64,000 nucleotides of DNA from Alcanivoracaceae bacterium. GTDB lineage: Bacteria; Pseudomonadota; Gammaproteobacteria; Pseudomonadales; Alcanivoracaceae. The translations under genes were made by a program, and so were the position numbers. Location: contig JARGPN010000009.1 of NCBI GenBank assembly GCA_029213045.1, positions 186,001-250,000 of the forward strand, in the 5' to 3' direction. Below are positions 38,546-49,617 of the stretch, one piece after another. Under the pieces are notes generated by a model, which was not told the DNA's origin, did no database searches, and worked only from the letters and a program-made list of their open reading frames with translations. Each line of letters begins with the position of its first letter. The first letter of the stretch is position 1.

Positions 38546-39709
38546 TCAACCTTTCAACCCATCCAGATAATCCGCCCATCGCTGAAGCCACACTCGACAC
38601 TCATCTTCATACTTATGGAGGTCGTAGGTGCCTTCAATGCCCTTACGAGAATGACCTAAGACCGCTTCCGCAACCTCACTAGGACACCCCATCCGTGCAA
38701 GCCCCGTGCGGACGGTTCGCCTTAAATCATGTGGTGACCAATCGGGGACGGAGTCCAGCCAAAGTTGCTCTGACTTGAATATGCGCCCATTTCGCACCTT
38801 CTCAGGGTTCTTGAGATGCCACTTAACTTCTGTAAGGGACTTCTGTTGTATCGGCAGCCTCGTTCGAGTAGAGGGAAACAGATACAAGCCCGTGGTGAGC
38901 TTAAGCTGGCGGAGAAAATCCAACGCCTGACGCGACAGCTGAACGTAACGCTCAGATCCGTTTTTGGAATCCTGCAAATGCCACGTCCCCCGCTCTAGAT
39001 CTACATCTTTCCATTCCGCGCCACATACCTCTCCGGTACGACAGCCTGTCCATAGCGTAAACCTCATGACATGTTTCTGTGTGGCCGAATAGCCTGACCC
39101 CGGCAACCAGACTAAAACGGCCTTCAGCTCTTTATCGGACAAAACCCGCTTACCTTTGTTTGGGCTCATCCGGACACGCGCCGATTTAAGAGTGCCCATA
39201 GCTAGCCACGCAGGATTGGCAAATTCATCTGGAAAACGCTCCATGCCAATAGCGTATTCATAGGCTGCAGCAAGCTCTCTTAGCACGTTACCCGCTTGCA
39301 CCCGAGCGCCTCTATCAAGTATCTCCTTGATCATTCCAACGACATCTTTACGCTTAACCTCACCAGCAGGCATCTCACCAAGCACCCGCACCGCATCGTT
39401 GTACAGCGTTCGGCGAGTCTCGCGCTGCCCTTTTATCTTCCTCGCTCCAGGCACGCTTCGCTTATCTCCCGATCTCGAGTCCACCACAAAGCGATCTTCA
39501 ATAACCTCCGCCAAATACATCTCAACGAGGTCGGCAACGGTAAAACCTGCCGCCCTTTCGACTTCCGCCGCCCGCTCCTTAGCCTCCGTTTCTGCCTGAA
39601 GCTCACGCTCTCGCTGAGCCTTGGGACAAACACCCTCTAGCGCACCAACAAATAACAGCGACCTTGCTCTAAAGTCGCCAGGAAACCAACACAGCTCAAA
39701 TAAAAACAC
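38546..39709 (-). CDS. int: Tyrosine recombinase (island integrase)
   Basis: A 387-aa phage-type integrase. Catalytic residues: Arg in TLWTGCRTGEV, His/Arg in SPHDLRRTV, and the final His and Tyr in GHSRKGIEGTYDLHKY. It has the coiled region and core-binding domain but no clear DUF4102 N-domain, and the first ~35 residues look odd, so the start is uncertain. It lies just beyond the 3' end of tRNA-Pro(GGG), which is a known integration spot. The island probably extends leftwards from here. A second attachment repeat was not found inside the window. Confidence 0.88.
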   Translation of the reverse strand: MFLFELCWFPGDFRARSLLFVGALEGVCPKAQRERELQAETEAKERAAEVERAAGFTVADLVEMYLAEVIEDRFVVDSRSGDKRSVPGARKIKGQRETRRTLYNDAVRVLGEMPAGEVKRKDVVGMIKEILDRGARVQAGNVLRELAAAYEYAIGMERFPDEFANPAWLAMGTLKSARVRMSPNKGKRVLSDKELKAVLVWLPGSGYSATQKHVMRFTLWTGCRTGEVCGAEWKDVDLERGTWHLQDSKNGSERYVQLSRQALDFLRQLKLTTGLYLFPSTRTRLPIQQKSLTEVKWHLKNPEKVRNGRIFKSEQLWLDSVPDWSPHDLRRTVRTGLARMGCPSEVAEAVLGHSRKGIEGTYDLHKYEDECRVWLQRWADYLDGLKG

Positions 39710-39783
39710 CCGCCTTATCGCAATTCTAGCGATTGAGAAACGGTGACCAAACGGTGACGAGATGGAAGATTATGCCAAAAACG

Positions 39784-39810
39784 AAAAAGGCCGATCATCT
39801 CTGATCGGCC
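39784..39810 (-). terminator. Terminator of tRNA-Pro
   Basis: An 8-bp stem GGCCGATC / GATCGGCC with loop ATCTCT (39789-39810) is followed on the minus strand by a five-T run (39784-39788). It closes the tRNA-Pro transcript on the side facing the integrase. Confidence 0.8.
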
Positions 39811-39827
39811 TAAGTCGTTGATATTGT

Positions 39828-39906
<79 letters not shown>

Positions 39907-39997
39907 ATTGCTTTTACTGAAGCCATCAAGGCTTGCTATGTAAAGCGGCGGCAATCATAGCCGATTGCCCGGAGAGTGCAAACCGTCAACGGCACAA

Positions 39998-40354
39998 TTA
40001 AGTGCGTAATACCGCGAGCACTTCTTCTAACTCGACAATCATTTGGCGAATTAGCTGGTGATAATGTGTTGCTGAATCAGCGCTGGCGCCACCGGTAAGC
40101 TGCTGTCGCGCTCCACCGATAGTAAAGCCCTGATCGTATAGCAGGCTACGAATTTGACGAATCATTAGCACGTCTTGGCGCTGATAGTAACGTCGATTAC
40201 CGCGACGCTTTACCGGCTTGAGCTGGGGAAATTCTTGCTCCCAATAGCGCAATACATGTGGCTTGACGTCACAGAGCTCGCTCACTTCACCGATCGTGAA
40301 GTAGCGCTTCCCCGGAATAACTGGGAGCTGGTCGTTATTGCTTGGTTCCAGCAT
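39998..40354 (-). CDS. MerR-family regulator next to ihfA
   Basis: A ~118-aa MerR-like protein with [47 protein letters not shown]. It is the conserved orphan MerR gene that follows ihfA in many gammaproteobacteria. It overlaps the 3' end of ihfA by about 20 bp. The ligand and targets are unknown; no cysteine sensor loop is seen. Confidence 0.9.
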   Translation of the reverse strand: MLEPSNNDQLPVIPGKRYFTIGEVSELCDVKPHVLRYWEQEFPQLKPVKRRGNRRYYQRQDVLMIRQIRSLLYDQGFTIGGARQQLTGGASADSATHYHQLIRQMIVELEEVLAVLRT

Positions 40355-40637
40355 ATGCCTCAACCCGTTGTTTTAGTTTTTGCCCCGGACGAAAGGTCAC
40401 TACGCGCCGCGCAGTGATGGGGATTTCCTCTCCGGTTTTGGGATTTCGGCCAGGACGTTCGCTTTTGTCCCGCAAATCAAAATTACCGAAACCTGACAAC
40501 TTCACAGGAATATTGCTTTCCAAAGAATGGCGAATTTCTTCAAAGAACATTTCAACCATTTCCTTGGCTTCACGCTTGTTTAGGCCAAGCTCCTCAAAGA
40601 GGCGCTCGGCTAAATCCGCCTTGGTCAGCGCAGTCAT
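40335..40637 (-). CDS. ihfA: Integration host factor subunit alpha
   Basis: A 100-aa HU/IHF-family protein from the ATG at 40637 ([13 protein letters not shown]). The DNA-intercalating arm region is [26 protein letters not shown] with the expected Arg and Pro. It binds and bends DNA with IhfB, needed for sigma-54 promoters and site-specific recombination. Both occur in this window. The gene order pheS-pheT-ihfA-merR is conserved. Confidence 0.96.
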   Translation of the reverse strand: MTALTKADLAERLFEELGLNKREAKEMVEMFFEEIRHSLESNIPVKLSGFGNFDLRDKSERPGRNPKTGEEIPITARRVVTFRPGQKLKQRVEAYAGTKQ

Positions 40638-40651
40638 CCACAATCCTCGAA

Positions 40652-43021
40652 TCAGTCGCGCAAATGGGCGTTAAATTCTTGTTTTAGCAAGGATACTACA
40701 GCTTCGATCTGGGAAGAAATCTCGGCTTCCCTTAGCGTGCGTGAACGCTCTTGGAAGGTCAAGCCCAGCGCCAGACTTTTCGTTCCAGCGGCCACTCTAT
40801 CCCCTTGATAAACGTCGAAAATTCGCACTTCTCGGAGGCTGCTGTCACAGGCCTTTCGTACCGCCTGAAGCACCGAACCGGCGGGAATTGCCGTATCCAG
40901 CACGAAAGCCAGGTCTCGGCGCACCGCTGGCTGATCTGATAATTCGACGAACTTGGGCGTATTTGCCTCCAAGATCACGTCATTTCGCAGCTCAAACAAA
41001 TAGATGTTTTCAGGTAAGTCTAGCTGCGCCGCGACAGCCGGATGCAGCTTACCCACCCAGCCTGCCAGCTCATCATTGATATGAATCTGGGCACTCTGAC
41101 CTGGATGCAATGTTGGGTGCTCCGCCGGCGTAAACTGCCAATTGGCCCGTCCTGACAAGCCCAAAAGCGCTTCCACATCCCCTTTCAGGTCGTAAAAGTC
41201 TATTGGGCGAGCCGCTTGCGCCCAATTTGCCGGTGTCGACGCACCGTAAACCAGCCCTGCCAACATAGGCTCTTGAACCAGCTCAGCCTCTTTCGGCACA
41301 AATCGTAGGCCCGTCTCAAACAAGCGAAGACGATCTGACTGACGATTCAGGTTATAGCGCGCGCAGGTGAGTAGCCCAGACCAGAGACTTGTCCTCATGA
41401 CTGCTAGCTCACTGGAAATAGGATTGGCCAGCGGCAACGGCGTAACATTTGGCTCCACCACCGACTGCACAGCCGGATCAACAAAGCTATACGTAATCAC
41501 CTCGTAATATCCACGTGACTGCAACGCGTCGACTAAGCGACGAACATTGAGCTGCCCTTCTGGGATTTGAGGGTTCGCGACCACAGATGGCAAACGCGTA
41601 GGCAAATTGGCGTAACCGTAGATACGAGCCAACTCTTCAATTAAATCTTCTTCGCGCTCTATGTCGAAGCGCCAGCTCGGCGCGGTAATTTGCCAGCCAC
41701 CCTCTGCGGCGACCAACGACATTCCAAGGCGCGTCAGAATTTGCTCCACATCTTCAGACGGTAAAGACAGTCCAAGCAACGATTCAATGCGCTTCGCGCG
41801 CAAAACAATATTGGCGGCTGTCGGCATGTGCGCGTCGCTAACGACCGAACTGATCGCCCCCGCCTTGCCGCCAGCAATCTCAATAATCAGCGCTGTTGCG
41901 CGTTCTATCGCCGCTTCTTGCAGTGCGGGATCGACGCCACGCTCAAAGCGGTGCGACGAATCCGTGTGCAGACCGTACGATCGCGCTTTACCGGCAATCG
42001 CCAACGGTGCGAAAAATGCGCACTCAAGGAAAATATTTTGTGTGCTTTCAGACACGGCACTGCCTGCGCCGCCCATCACACCTGCAAAAGCCAATGCCTG
42101 GCTATCATCAGCAATCACCAACGCATCATCACGCAGTGTAACTTCCTGTCCGTCTAGCAATGTGATTTTCTCATCTTGCTTGGCAAAGCGAACATCGATA
42201 GCGCCAGTGATTTTTGCCAAATCAAACGCATGCAGAGGCTGTCCGAGCTCCAATAAAACATAGTTCGTCACATCGACAACGGGATCAATTGTGCGCAGCC
42301 CTGCGCGACGCAAACGCTCTAGCATCCACAATGGCGTTGCCGCAGTCAGATCGACGCCCTCAATCACACGTCCCAAATATTTAGGACACGCCGACGACGC
42401 ACTGACTCGCACATCAAAAGACATATCAGAGGCTACACTGACGCTGCCAATTGCAGGCTCAGTAACCGGCACGCGATTCAGTACACCGACTTCGCGCGCA
42501 ATACCACGCACACTCAAACAGTCCGCACGGTTTGGCGTGAGATCAACCTCTATGATCGAATCATTGAGTGACAAATATTCACGGATGTCAGTGCCCACAG
42601 GTGCATCAGCAGGCAATTCAAATAACCCGTCAATAACGTCCTCTAAACCTAGCTCCGATGCACCGCACAACATGCCCTGCGAATCTTCACCACGTAATTT
42701 GGCTGGCTTAATTTTAAAATCGCCCGGCAACAGTGCACCGATTTTTGCAAAAGGGATTTTTAGCTCAGGGCGGACGTTTTTTGCGCCACACACCACCTGA
42801 TAAATACCGTCACCGCCATCCACTTCGCAGATAGTCAATTTGTCGGCATCAGGATGCGGGCGCGTGCTTTTAACTTGCGCCACCACTACACCGGTAAAGC
42901 TGGCTGCCGCTGGCTCAACACCATCGACCTCTAAGCCCGCCATGGTAATTTGCTGTACTAATTCGTCTGTGCCGATTGCAGGATTTACCCACTCGCGCAA
43001 CCAGGATTCATTTAGTTTCAT
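40652..43021 (-). CDS. pheT: Phenylalanyl-tRNA synthetase beta subunit
   Basis: A 789-aa protein, standard length. It has the EMAP-like tRNA-binding domain at the N-terminus ([24 protein letters not shown]), the B5 domain, the catalytic-like core and the C-terminal ferredoxin-fold anticodon-binding domain ([14 protein letters not shown]...[15 protein letters not shown]). It forms the alpha2-beta2 enzyme with PheS. It ends just before ihfA and starts 11 bp after pheS. Confidence 0.97.
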   Translation of the reverse strand: MKLNESWLREWVNPAIGTDELVQQITMAGLEVDGVEPAAASFTGVVVAQVKSTRPHPDADKLTICEVDGGDGIYQVVCGAKNVRPELKIPFAKIGALLPGDFKIKPAKLRGEDSQGMLCGASELGLEDVIDGLFELPADAPVGTDIREYLSLNDSIIEVDLTPNRADCLSVRGIAREVGVLNRVPVTEPAIGSVSVASDMSFDVRVSASSACPKYLGRVIEGVDLTAATPLWMLERLRRAGLRTIDPVVDVTNYVLLELGQPLHAFDLAKITGAIDVRFAKQDEKITLLDGQEVTLRDDALVIADDSQALAFAGVMGGAGSAVSESTQNIFLECAFFAPLAIAGKARSYGLHTDSSHRFERGVDPALQEAAIERATALIIEIAGGKAGAISSVVSDAHMPTAANIVLRAKRIESLLGLSLPSEDVEQILTRLGMSLVAAEGGWQITAPSWRFDIEREEDLIEELARIYGYANLPTRLPSVVANPQIPEGQLNVRRLVDALQSRGYYEVITYSFVDPAVQSVVEPNVTPLPLANPISSELAVMRTSLWSGLLTCARYNLNRQSDRLRLFETGLRFVPKEAELVQEPMLAGLVYGASTPANWAQAARPIDFYDLKGDVEALLGLSGRANWQFTPAEHPTLHPGQSAQIHINDELAGWVGKLHPAVAAQLDLPENIYLFELRNDVILEANTPKFVELSDQPAVRRDLAFVLDTAIPAGSVLQAVRKACDSSLREVRIFDVYQGDRVAAGTKSLALGLTFQERSRTLREAEISSQIEAVVSLLKQEFNAHLRD

Positions 43022-43032
43022 CGCCTGGCCCC

Positions 43033-44055
<1,023 letters not shown>

Positions 44056-44098
44056 TCAACCTTGCATTCACTCGAAGTCTGTTTAACTTCGCGACAAA

Positions 44099-44132
44099 CA
44101 AAAACGGGGGAAGAGCGCGAACTCTTCCCCCG
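44099..44132 (-). terminator. Terminator/attenuator between rplT and pheS
   Basis: A perfect 11-bp stem CGGGGGAAGAG / CTCTTCCCCCG (44105-44115 and 44122-44132) with loop CGCGAA is followed on the minus strand by a TTTTTGTTTGT tract. In E. coli this place holds the pheM leader peptide and an attenuator. No Phe-rich leader ORF is visible here, so it may be a plain partial terminator. Confidence 0.8.
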
Positions 44133-44181
44133 TGTGATGACTGCTTTTCAGCGCGTAAAACTTAACGCTGCAACAGTAGTA

Positions 44182-44538
44182 TCAGGCTAGGCTCGCTTTG
44201 GCTTTATCTGCCAAAGCTGCAAAAGCCACCTGATCACGGATTGCGATATCAGACAGGACTTTACGGTCGATGTCGATGTTCGCTTTCTTCAAGCCGTTAA
44301 TGAAGCGGCTGTAAGAAAGGCCGAACTGACGTGCACCGGCGTTAATACGCACGATCCACAGACGACGGAACTGACGTTTACGCTGACGGCGGTCGCGATA
44401 CGCGTACTGGCCGGCTTTAGTAACAGCTTGAACTGCTACGCGATAAACACGGCTACGGGCGCCATAATAGCCCTTCGCCAGTTTCAATACTTTTTTGTGA
44501 CGGCGACGTGCCGTTACACCACGTTTTACTCGAGCCAT
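44182..44538 (-). CDS. rplT: Ribosomal protein L20
   Basis: A 118-aa ribosomal protein, RNA-binding and highly basic at the N-terminus ([30 protein letters not shown]). Normal length. It lies 23 bp after rpmI in the infC-rpmI-rplT operon, where L20 represses its own operon in E. coli. Confidence 0.98.
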   Translation of the reverse strand: MARVKRGVTARRRHKKVLKLAKGYYGARSRVYRVAVQAVTKAGQYAYRDRRQRKRQFRRLWIVRINAGARQFGLSYSRFINGLKKANIDIDRKVLSDIAIRDQVAFAALADKAKASLA

Positions 44539-44561
44539 TTGTCAAATTCTCCCAATGATCG

Positions 44562-44756
44562 TTAGGCGTAAGGCAGCATGCGCTTCACTAGCGCAACATC
44601 TGACTCATGAACAGCTGACATAGAACGCAGCTGACGGATTCGCTTTGGCGATTTCTTGGTCAAAATATGACGTTTGAATGCCTGCTTTCGCTTAAAACCG
44701 GAGGCGGTTTTTTTGAAACGCTTGGCAGCCCCGCGGTTAGATTTCATCTTTGGCAT
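44562..44756 (-). CDS. rpmI: Ribosomal protein L35
   Basis: A 64-aa ribosomal protein with the family start [21 protein letters not shown] and many Lys/Arg. It is placed between infC and rplT, 45 bp after infC, as in other bacteria. Confidence 0.97.
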   Translation of the reverse strand: MPKMKSNRGAAKRFKKTASGFKRKQAFKRHILTKKSPKRIRQLRSMSAVHESDVALVKRMLPYA

Positions 44757-44801
44757 GATTGCTTACTCTTCTCTTTCGTTGCTCGAGTAACCGGAAATCG
44801 G

Positions 44802-45344
44802 TTACTTCTTCTTACTCGCCGGCGCGATAACCATCATCATCTGCCGACCTTCCAAGTTTGGCTTTTGCTCTACCGAACCGTATTCAGCGAGATCCACTTC
44901 AATACGTTGCAGCAGTTGCATGCCGAGCTCTTGGTGAGCCATTTCACGACCACGGAAACGTACTGTCACCTTGGCCTTGTCTCCAGCCTCTAAAAAGCGC
45001 GCCAAGTTTTTTAATTTAACTTGGTAGTCGCCAATATCAGTGCCTGGACGAAACTTAATTTCTTTAATCTGTGTTTGACGCGTCTTCTTACGTGCGTCTT
45101 TTTGCTTCTGCTTGAGCTCAAACAGATGCTTGCCGTAATCCATGATTCGGCAAACCGGAGGTTCCGCGTCAGGGGAAATCTCGACCAGGTCCATTTCCTT
45201 GCTTTGCGCCGCAGCAATAGCATCCGCAATAGCAGTAATACCGACCTGCTCTCCTTCTTCATCGATAAGACGAACCTCTGGCACCAAAATTTGATCATTG
45301 ATGCGGGCGCGCTTATCGCCGCCTTTTCCACCTTTCTGCTTAAT
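44802..45344 (-). CDS. infC: Translation initiation factor IF-3 with AUU start
   Basis: A 180-aa IF-3. I start it at the ATT codon at 45344 because it gives the expected N-terminus ([27 protein letters not shown]) and follows an excellent GGAGGT seven bases upstream. A start at the first ATG/GTG would remove 19 conserved residues. The AUU start is the known basis of IF-3 autoregulation. The C-terminal domain ([10 protein letters not shown]...[17 protein letters not shown]) is complete. No thrS gene precedes it, unlike the common gammaproteobacterial order. Confidence 0.96.
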   Translation of the reverse strand: MKQKGGKGGDKRARINDQILVPEVRLIDEEGEQVGITAIADAIAAAQSKEMDLVEISPDAEPPVCRIMDYGKHLFELKQKQKDARKKTRQTQIKEIKFRPGTDIGDYQVKLKNLARFLEAGDKAKVTVRFRGREMAHQELGMQLLQRIEVDLAEYGSVEQKPNLEGRQMMMVIAPASKKK

Positions 45345-45568
45345 GTTGCCTACCTCCGGTACGTTAATCTTTGCCGAGTGCTAGAGCATTATTGAGACGC
45401 TTACAGTGCGTGCTCTCGATGTACTTTTATGTACATCTTTTTAGGTGCCTGTTATCCAACCCTCGAAAGGAAGGCGGAATTTTAGCCATCGGCTTCCATA
45501 CAAACAAGCCCCGCGATCACGCAATTGCCTGTTTCTACACGACAATCGAACGACTTCAGGGCGGTGTT

Positions 45569-45645
45569 TGGTAGGCACGAGTGGATTCGAACCACCGACC
45601 CCCACCATGTCAAGGTGGTGCTCTAACCAACTGAGCTACGTGCCT
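45569..45645 (-). tRNA. tRNA-Val (anticodon GAC)
   Basis: A 77-nt tRNA with encoded CCA. The acceptor stem AGGCACG pairs with CGTGCCT. The anticodon loop is TTGACAT within stem CCACC/GGTGG; the T-arm carries GGTTCGAATCC. It lies alone between infC and uvrB. Confidence 0.96.
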
Positions 45646-45816
45646 AAAGAGGCGCGCATTCTATCAGGAAGCGCCACTAACTCAAGCCACATAGGCCGAG
45701 AAAATCGCATCCAGCGCAAAAATGCCTCGGCAAACGGCCTGCCGAACCGCCACAGATCGTAAAAATACCCCTACATCCGTCGCTTGGGGGTGGCGCTAAG
45801 CCATAACGCGTATACA

Positions 45817-47844
<2,028 letters not shown>

Positions 47845-47981
47845 TTTTAAGGTTGTCCTAGGGTCACTAGTGTTAATAGACCCAAAATTCGCTAGAATAC
47901 GCGGCCCGCGAGGCTCGGTAATCGGGTTTCGTTAGGCGCCACAAGCGCAAATTCATCACTCAGACACAAAACGAGGAGTGC

Positions 47982-49166
47982 ATGTCCGAACTTAAGCTGT
48001 CCGACCGCGTACAACGCATCAAACCCTCTCCTACCCTCGCTGTTACTACACGCGCTGCAGAGCTGCGTGCACAGGGCAAGGACATTATCGGACTTGGTGT
48101 TGGTGAGCCGGATTTCGATACCCCGGATCATATCAAAGAAGCCGCCGTTGAAGCGATTCGCGCCGGTAAAACTAAATATACGGCCGTCGATGGCACGCCT
48201 TCGTTAAAGAAAGCCATCGTCAACAAATTCCAGAATGAAAACAATCTCAGCTATGAGCCATCGCAAATTCTTGTTTCTAGCGGTGGCAAGCAGAGCTTTT
48301 TCAATATGGCGTTGGCATTTTTGAATGATGGCGATGAAGCCATTATTCCTGCGCCTTACTGGGTGTCTTATCCAGACATGGTTTTGGTGGCCGGCGGCGA
48401 ACCCGTCATCATCGAAACCACGGTGGAAAATCGCTTCAAAATCACTGCTGAGCAGCTGGAAGCGGCGATTACTCCCAAGACGCGCCTATTTGTTATCAAT
48501 AGCCCGTCCAACCCTAGCGGCATCGCCTACACGGAAGACGAGCTCAAAGCGATTGGCGACGTCCTCGAAAAGCATCCTGACATTTTGGTTGCCACCGACG
48601 ATATGTACGAGCACATCCTATGGACCGGCAAACCGTTCGTGAACATCTTGAACGCCTGCCCTGCCCTGTATGACCGCACCATCGTTATGAACGGCGTTTC
48701 CAAAGCCTACAGCATGACAGGCTGGCGTATTGGCTATGCGGCAGGCCCGCAAAAGCTCATCAAAGCCATGACCAAAGTGCAAAGCCAGAGCACCTCAAAC
48801 CCAGCCTCAATCAGCCAAGCTGCTGCAGAAGCCGCGTTGAGTGGCCCGCAGGATTGCATCAAAGAAATGGTTGTCGCATTTAAAGAGCGTCACGATTGGC
48901 TCGTTGCAGCGCTGAACGATTTACCAGGCGTAACCTGCCTGGAGGGCGACGGTACTTTCTACGCGTTTGCGGATTTCAGCGGCGCAATTAAGAACCTCGG
49001 CTTGAACAACGACATCGAGCTGGCAGAAAAATTACTCGAAGGCGGCGTGGCCCTAGTGCCTGGCTCCGCGTTCGGTAGCGAGGGGTGCATGCGCTTCTCA
49101 TTTGCCGTCAGCATCGAAACGTTGAAGTCAGCAATTGAGCGGATTGCAGCCGTACTGGCTAAATAA
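47982..49166 (+). CDS. Class I PLP aminotransferase (aspartate aminotransferase type)
   Basis: A 394-aa fold-type I aminotransferase of the 1-beta aspartate/prephenate group. The PLP lysine is in NGVSKAYSMTGWRIGYAAG; the substrate-binding end is the SEGCMRFSFAVSIETL region. It transfers amino groups between aspartate and 2-oxoglutarate, possibly also to prephenate. The start at 47982 has cgaggagtgc before it. Its place next to uvrB is seen in related genomes. Confidence 0.93.
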   Translation: MSELKLSDRVQRIKPSPTLAVTTRAAELRAQGKDIIGLGVGEPDFDTPDHIKEAAVEAIRAGKTKYTAVDGTPSLKKAIVNKFQNENNLSYEPSQILVSSGGKQSFFNMALAFLNDGDEAIIPAPYWVSYPDMVLVAGGEPVIIETTVENRFKITAEQLEAAITPKTRLFVINSPSNPSGIAYTEDELKAIGDVLEKHPDILVATDDMYEHILWTGKPFVNILNACPALYDRTIVMNGVSKAYSMTGWRIGYAAGPQKLIKAMTKVQSQSTSNPASISQAAAEAALSGPQDCIKEMVVAFKERHDWLVAALNDLPGVTCLEGDGTFYAFADFSGAIKNLGLNNDIELAEKLLEGGVALVPGSAFGSEGCMRFSFAVSIETLKSAIERIAAVLAK

Positions 49167-49189
49167 GAGGCAATCAATCGCTCAAGGGC

Positions 49190-49218
49190 TTGACCACTTC
49201 AGAGGCCGTGACTAGTAT
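49190..49218 (+). promoter_or_regulatory. Sigma-70 promoter of tRNA-Asn
   Basis: A -35 TTGACC (49190-49195) and a -10 TAGTAT (49213-49218) are 17 bp apart. The tRNA starts 40 bp downstream. A perfect 11-bp inverted repeat (TTCAGAGGCCG / CGGCCTCTGAA, 49198-49208 and 49222-49232) overlaps this promoter and may also end the aminotransferase transcript. Confidence 0.65.
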
Positions 49219-49257
49219 ACGCGGCCTCTGAAGCCACCAATGTGTGGTGAAAGAAAT

Positions 49258-49333
49258 TCCGCCTTAGCTCAGTTGGTAGAGCAAATGACTGTTAATCATT
49301 GGGTCGCTGGTTCGAGCCCAGCAGGCGGAGCCA
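49258..49333 (+). tRNA. tRNA-Asn (anticodon GTT)
   Basis: A 76-nt tRNA with encoded CCA. The acceptor TCCGCCT pairs with AGGCGGA. The anticodon loop is CTGTTAA, and the T-arm reads GGTTCGAGCCC. It is followed by a terminator and by a partial copy of its own 3' half. Confidence 0.96.
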
Positions 49334-49345
49334 ATTAAGGAAAAA

Positions 49346-49369
49346 GGGTCTCTTCGGAGGCCCTTTTTT
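49346..49369 (+). terminator. Terminator of tRNA-Asn
   Basis: Stem GGGTCTC / GAGGCCC (one mismatch) around a TTCG tetraloop, then six T. The same hairpin is repeated at 49470-49494. Confidence 0.85.
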
Positions 49370-49399
49370 ATTGCCCATGATTGGCGGACTGACGTCCGC

Positions 49400-49494
49400 G
49401 TTAATCATTGCGCGAATCCAGTGAATTCGCCTAGTTCGAGCCCAGCAGGCGGAGCCAATTAAAGAAAAAGGGTCTCTTCGGAGGCCCTTTTTTT
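49400..49494 (+). repeat. Partial tRNA-Asn/terminator duplication
   Basis: A second copy of GTTAATCATT (49400-49409) is followed by unrelated bases, then by the exact tRNA 3' segment GTTCGAGCCCAGCAGGCGGAGCCA (49434-49457, split in two for reading: GTTCGAGCCC then AGCAGGCGGAGCCA). Then comes an almost identical terminator. The sequence after both terminators also repeats (TATTGCCCAT... CTGACGTCCG). The 5' half of the tRNA is gone, so no second tRNA is made. It could be a leftover tandem tRNA or an old attachment scar. Confidence 0.8.
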
Positions 49495-49617
49495 ATTGCC
49501 CATTGATTCAGGCGCACTGACGTCCGATTTTTCAGCAACGTCCATATTGGCACTTTGCCCCCATTCCCAGTCCCCTTTGACACTGGCAGACTTCGCAACA
49601 TTCAGGGAGAACAAGAA

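Noticed and set aside
29971..39709. Attachment-site repeat of the tRNA-Pro 3' end inside the window
   Set aside because: I looked for the GGAACGGAAGGATTCGAACC stretch left of the integrase and found no second copy, so the island's left end is not defined.
49400..49457. A second tRNA-Asn gene
   Set aside because: Only the 3' segment is kept; no D-arm or acceptor 5' strand can pair with it.
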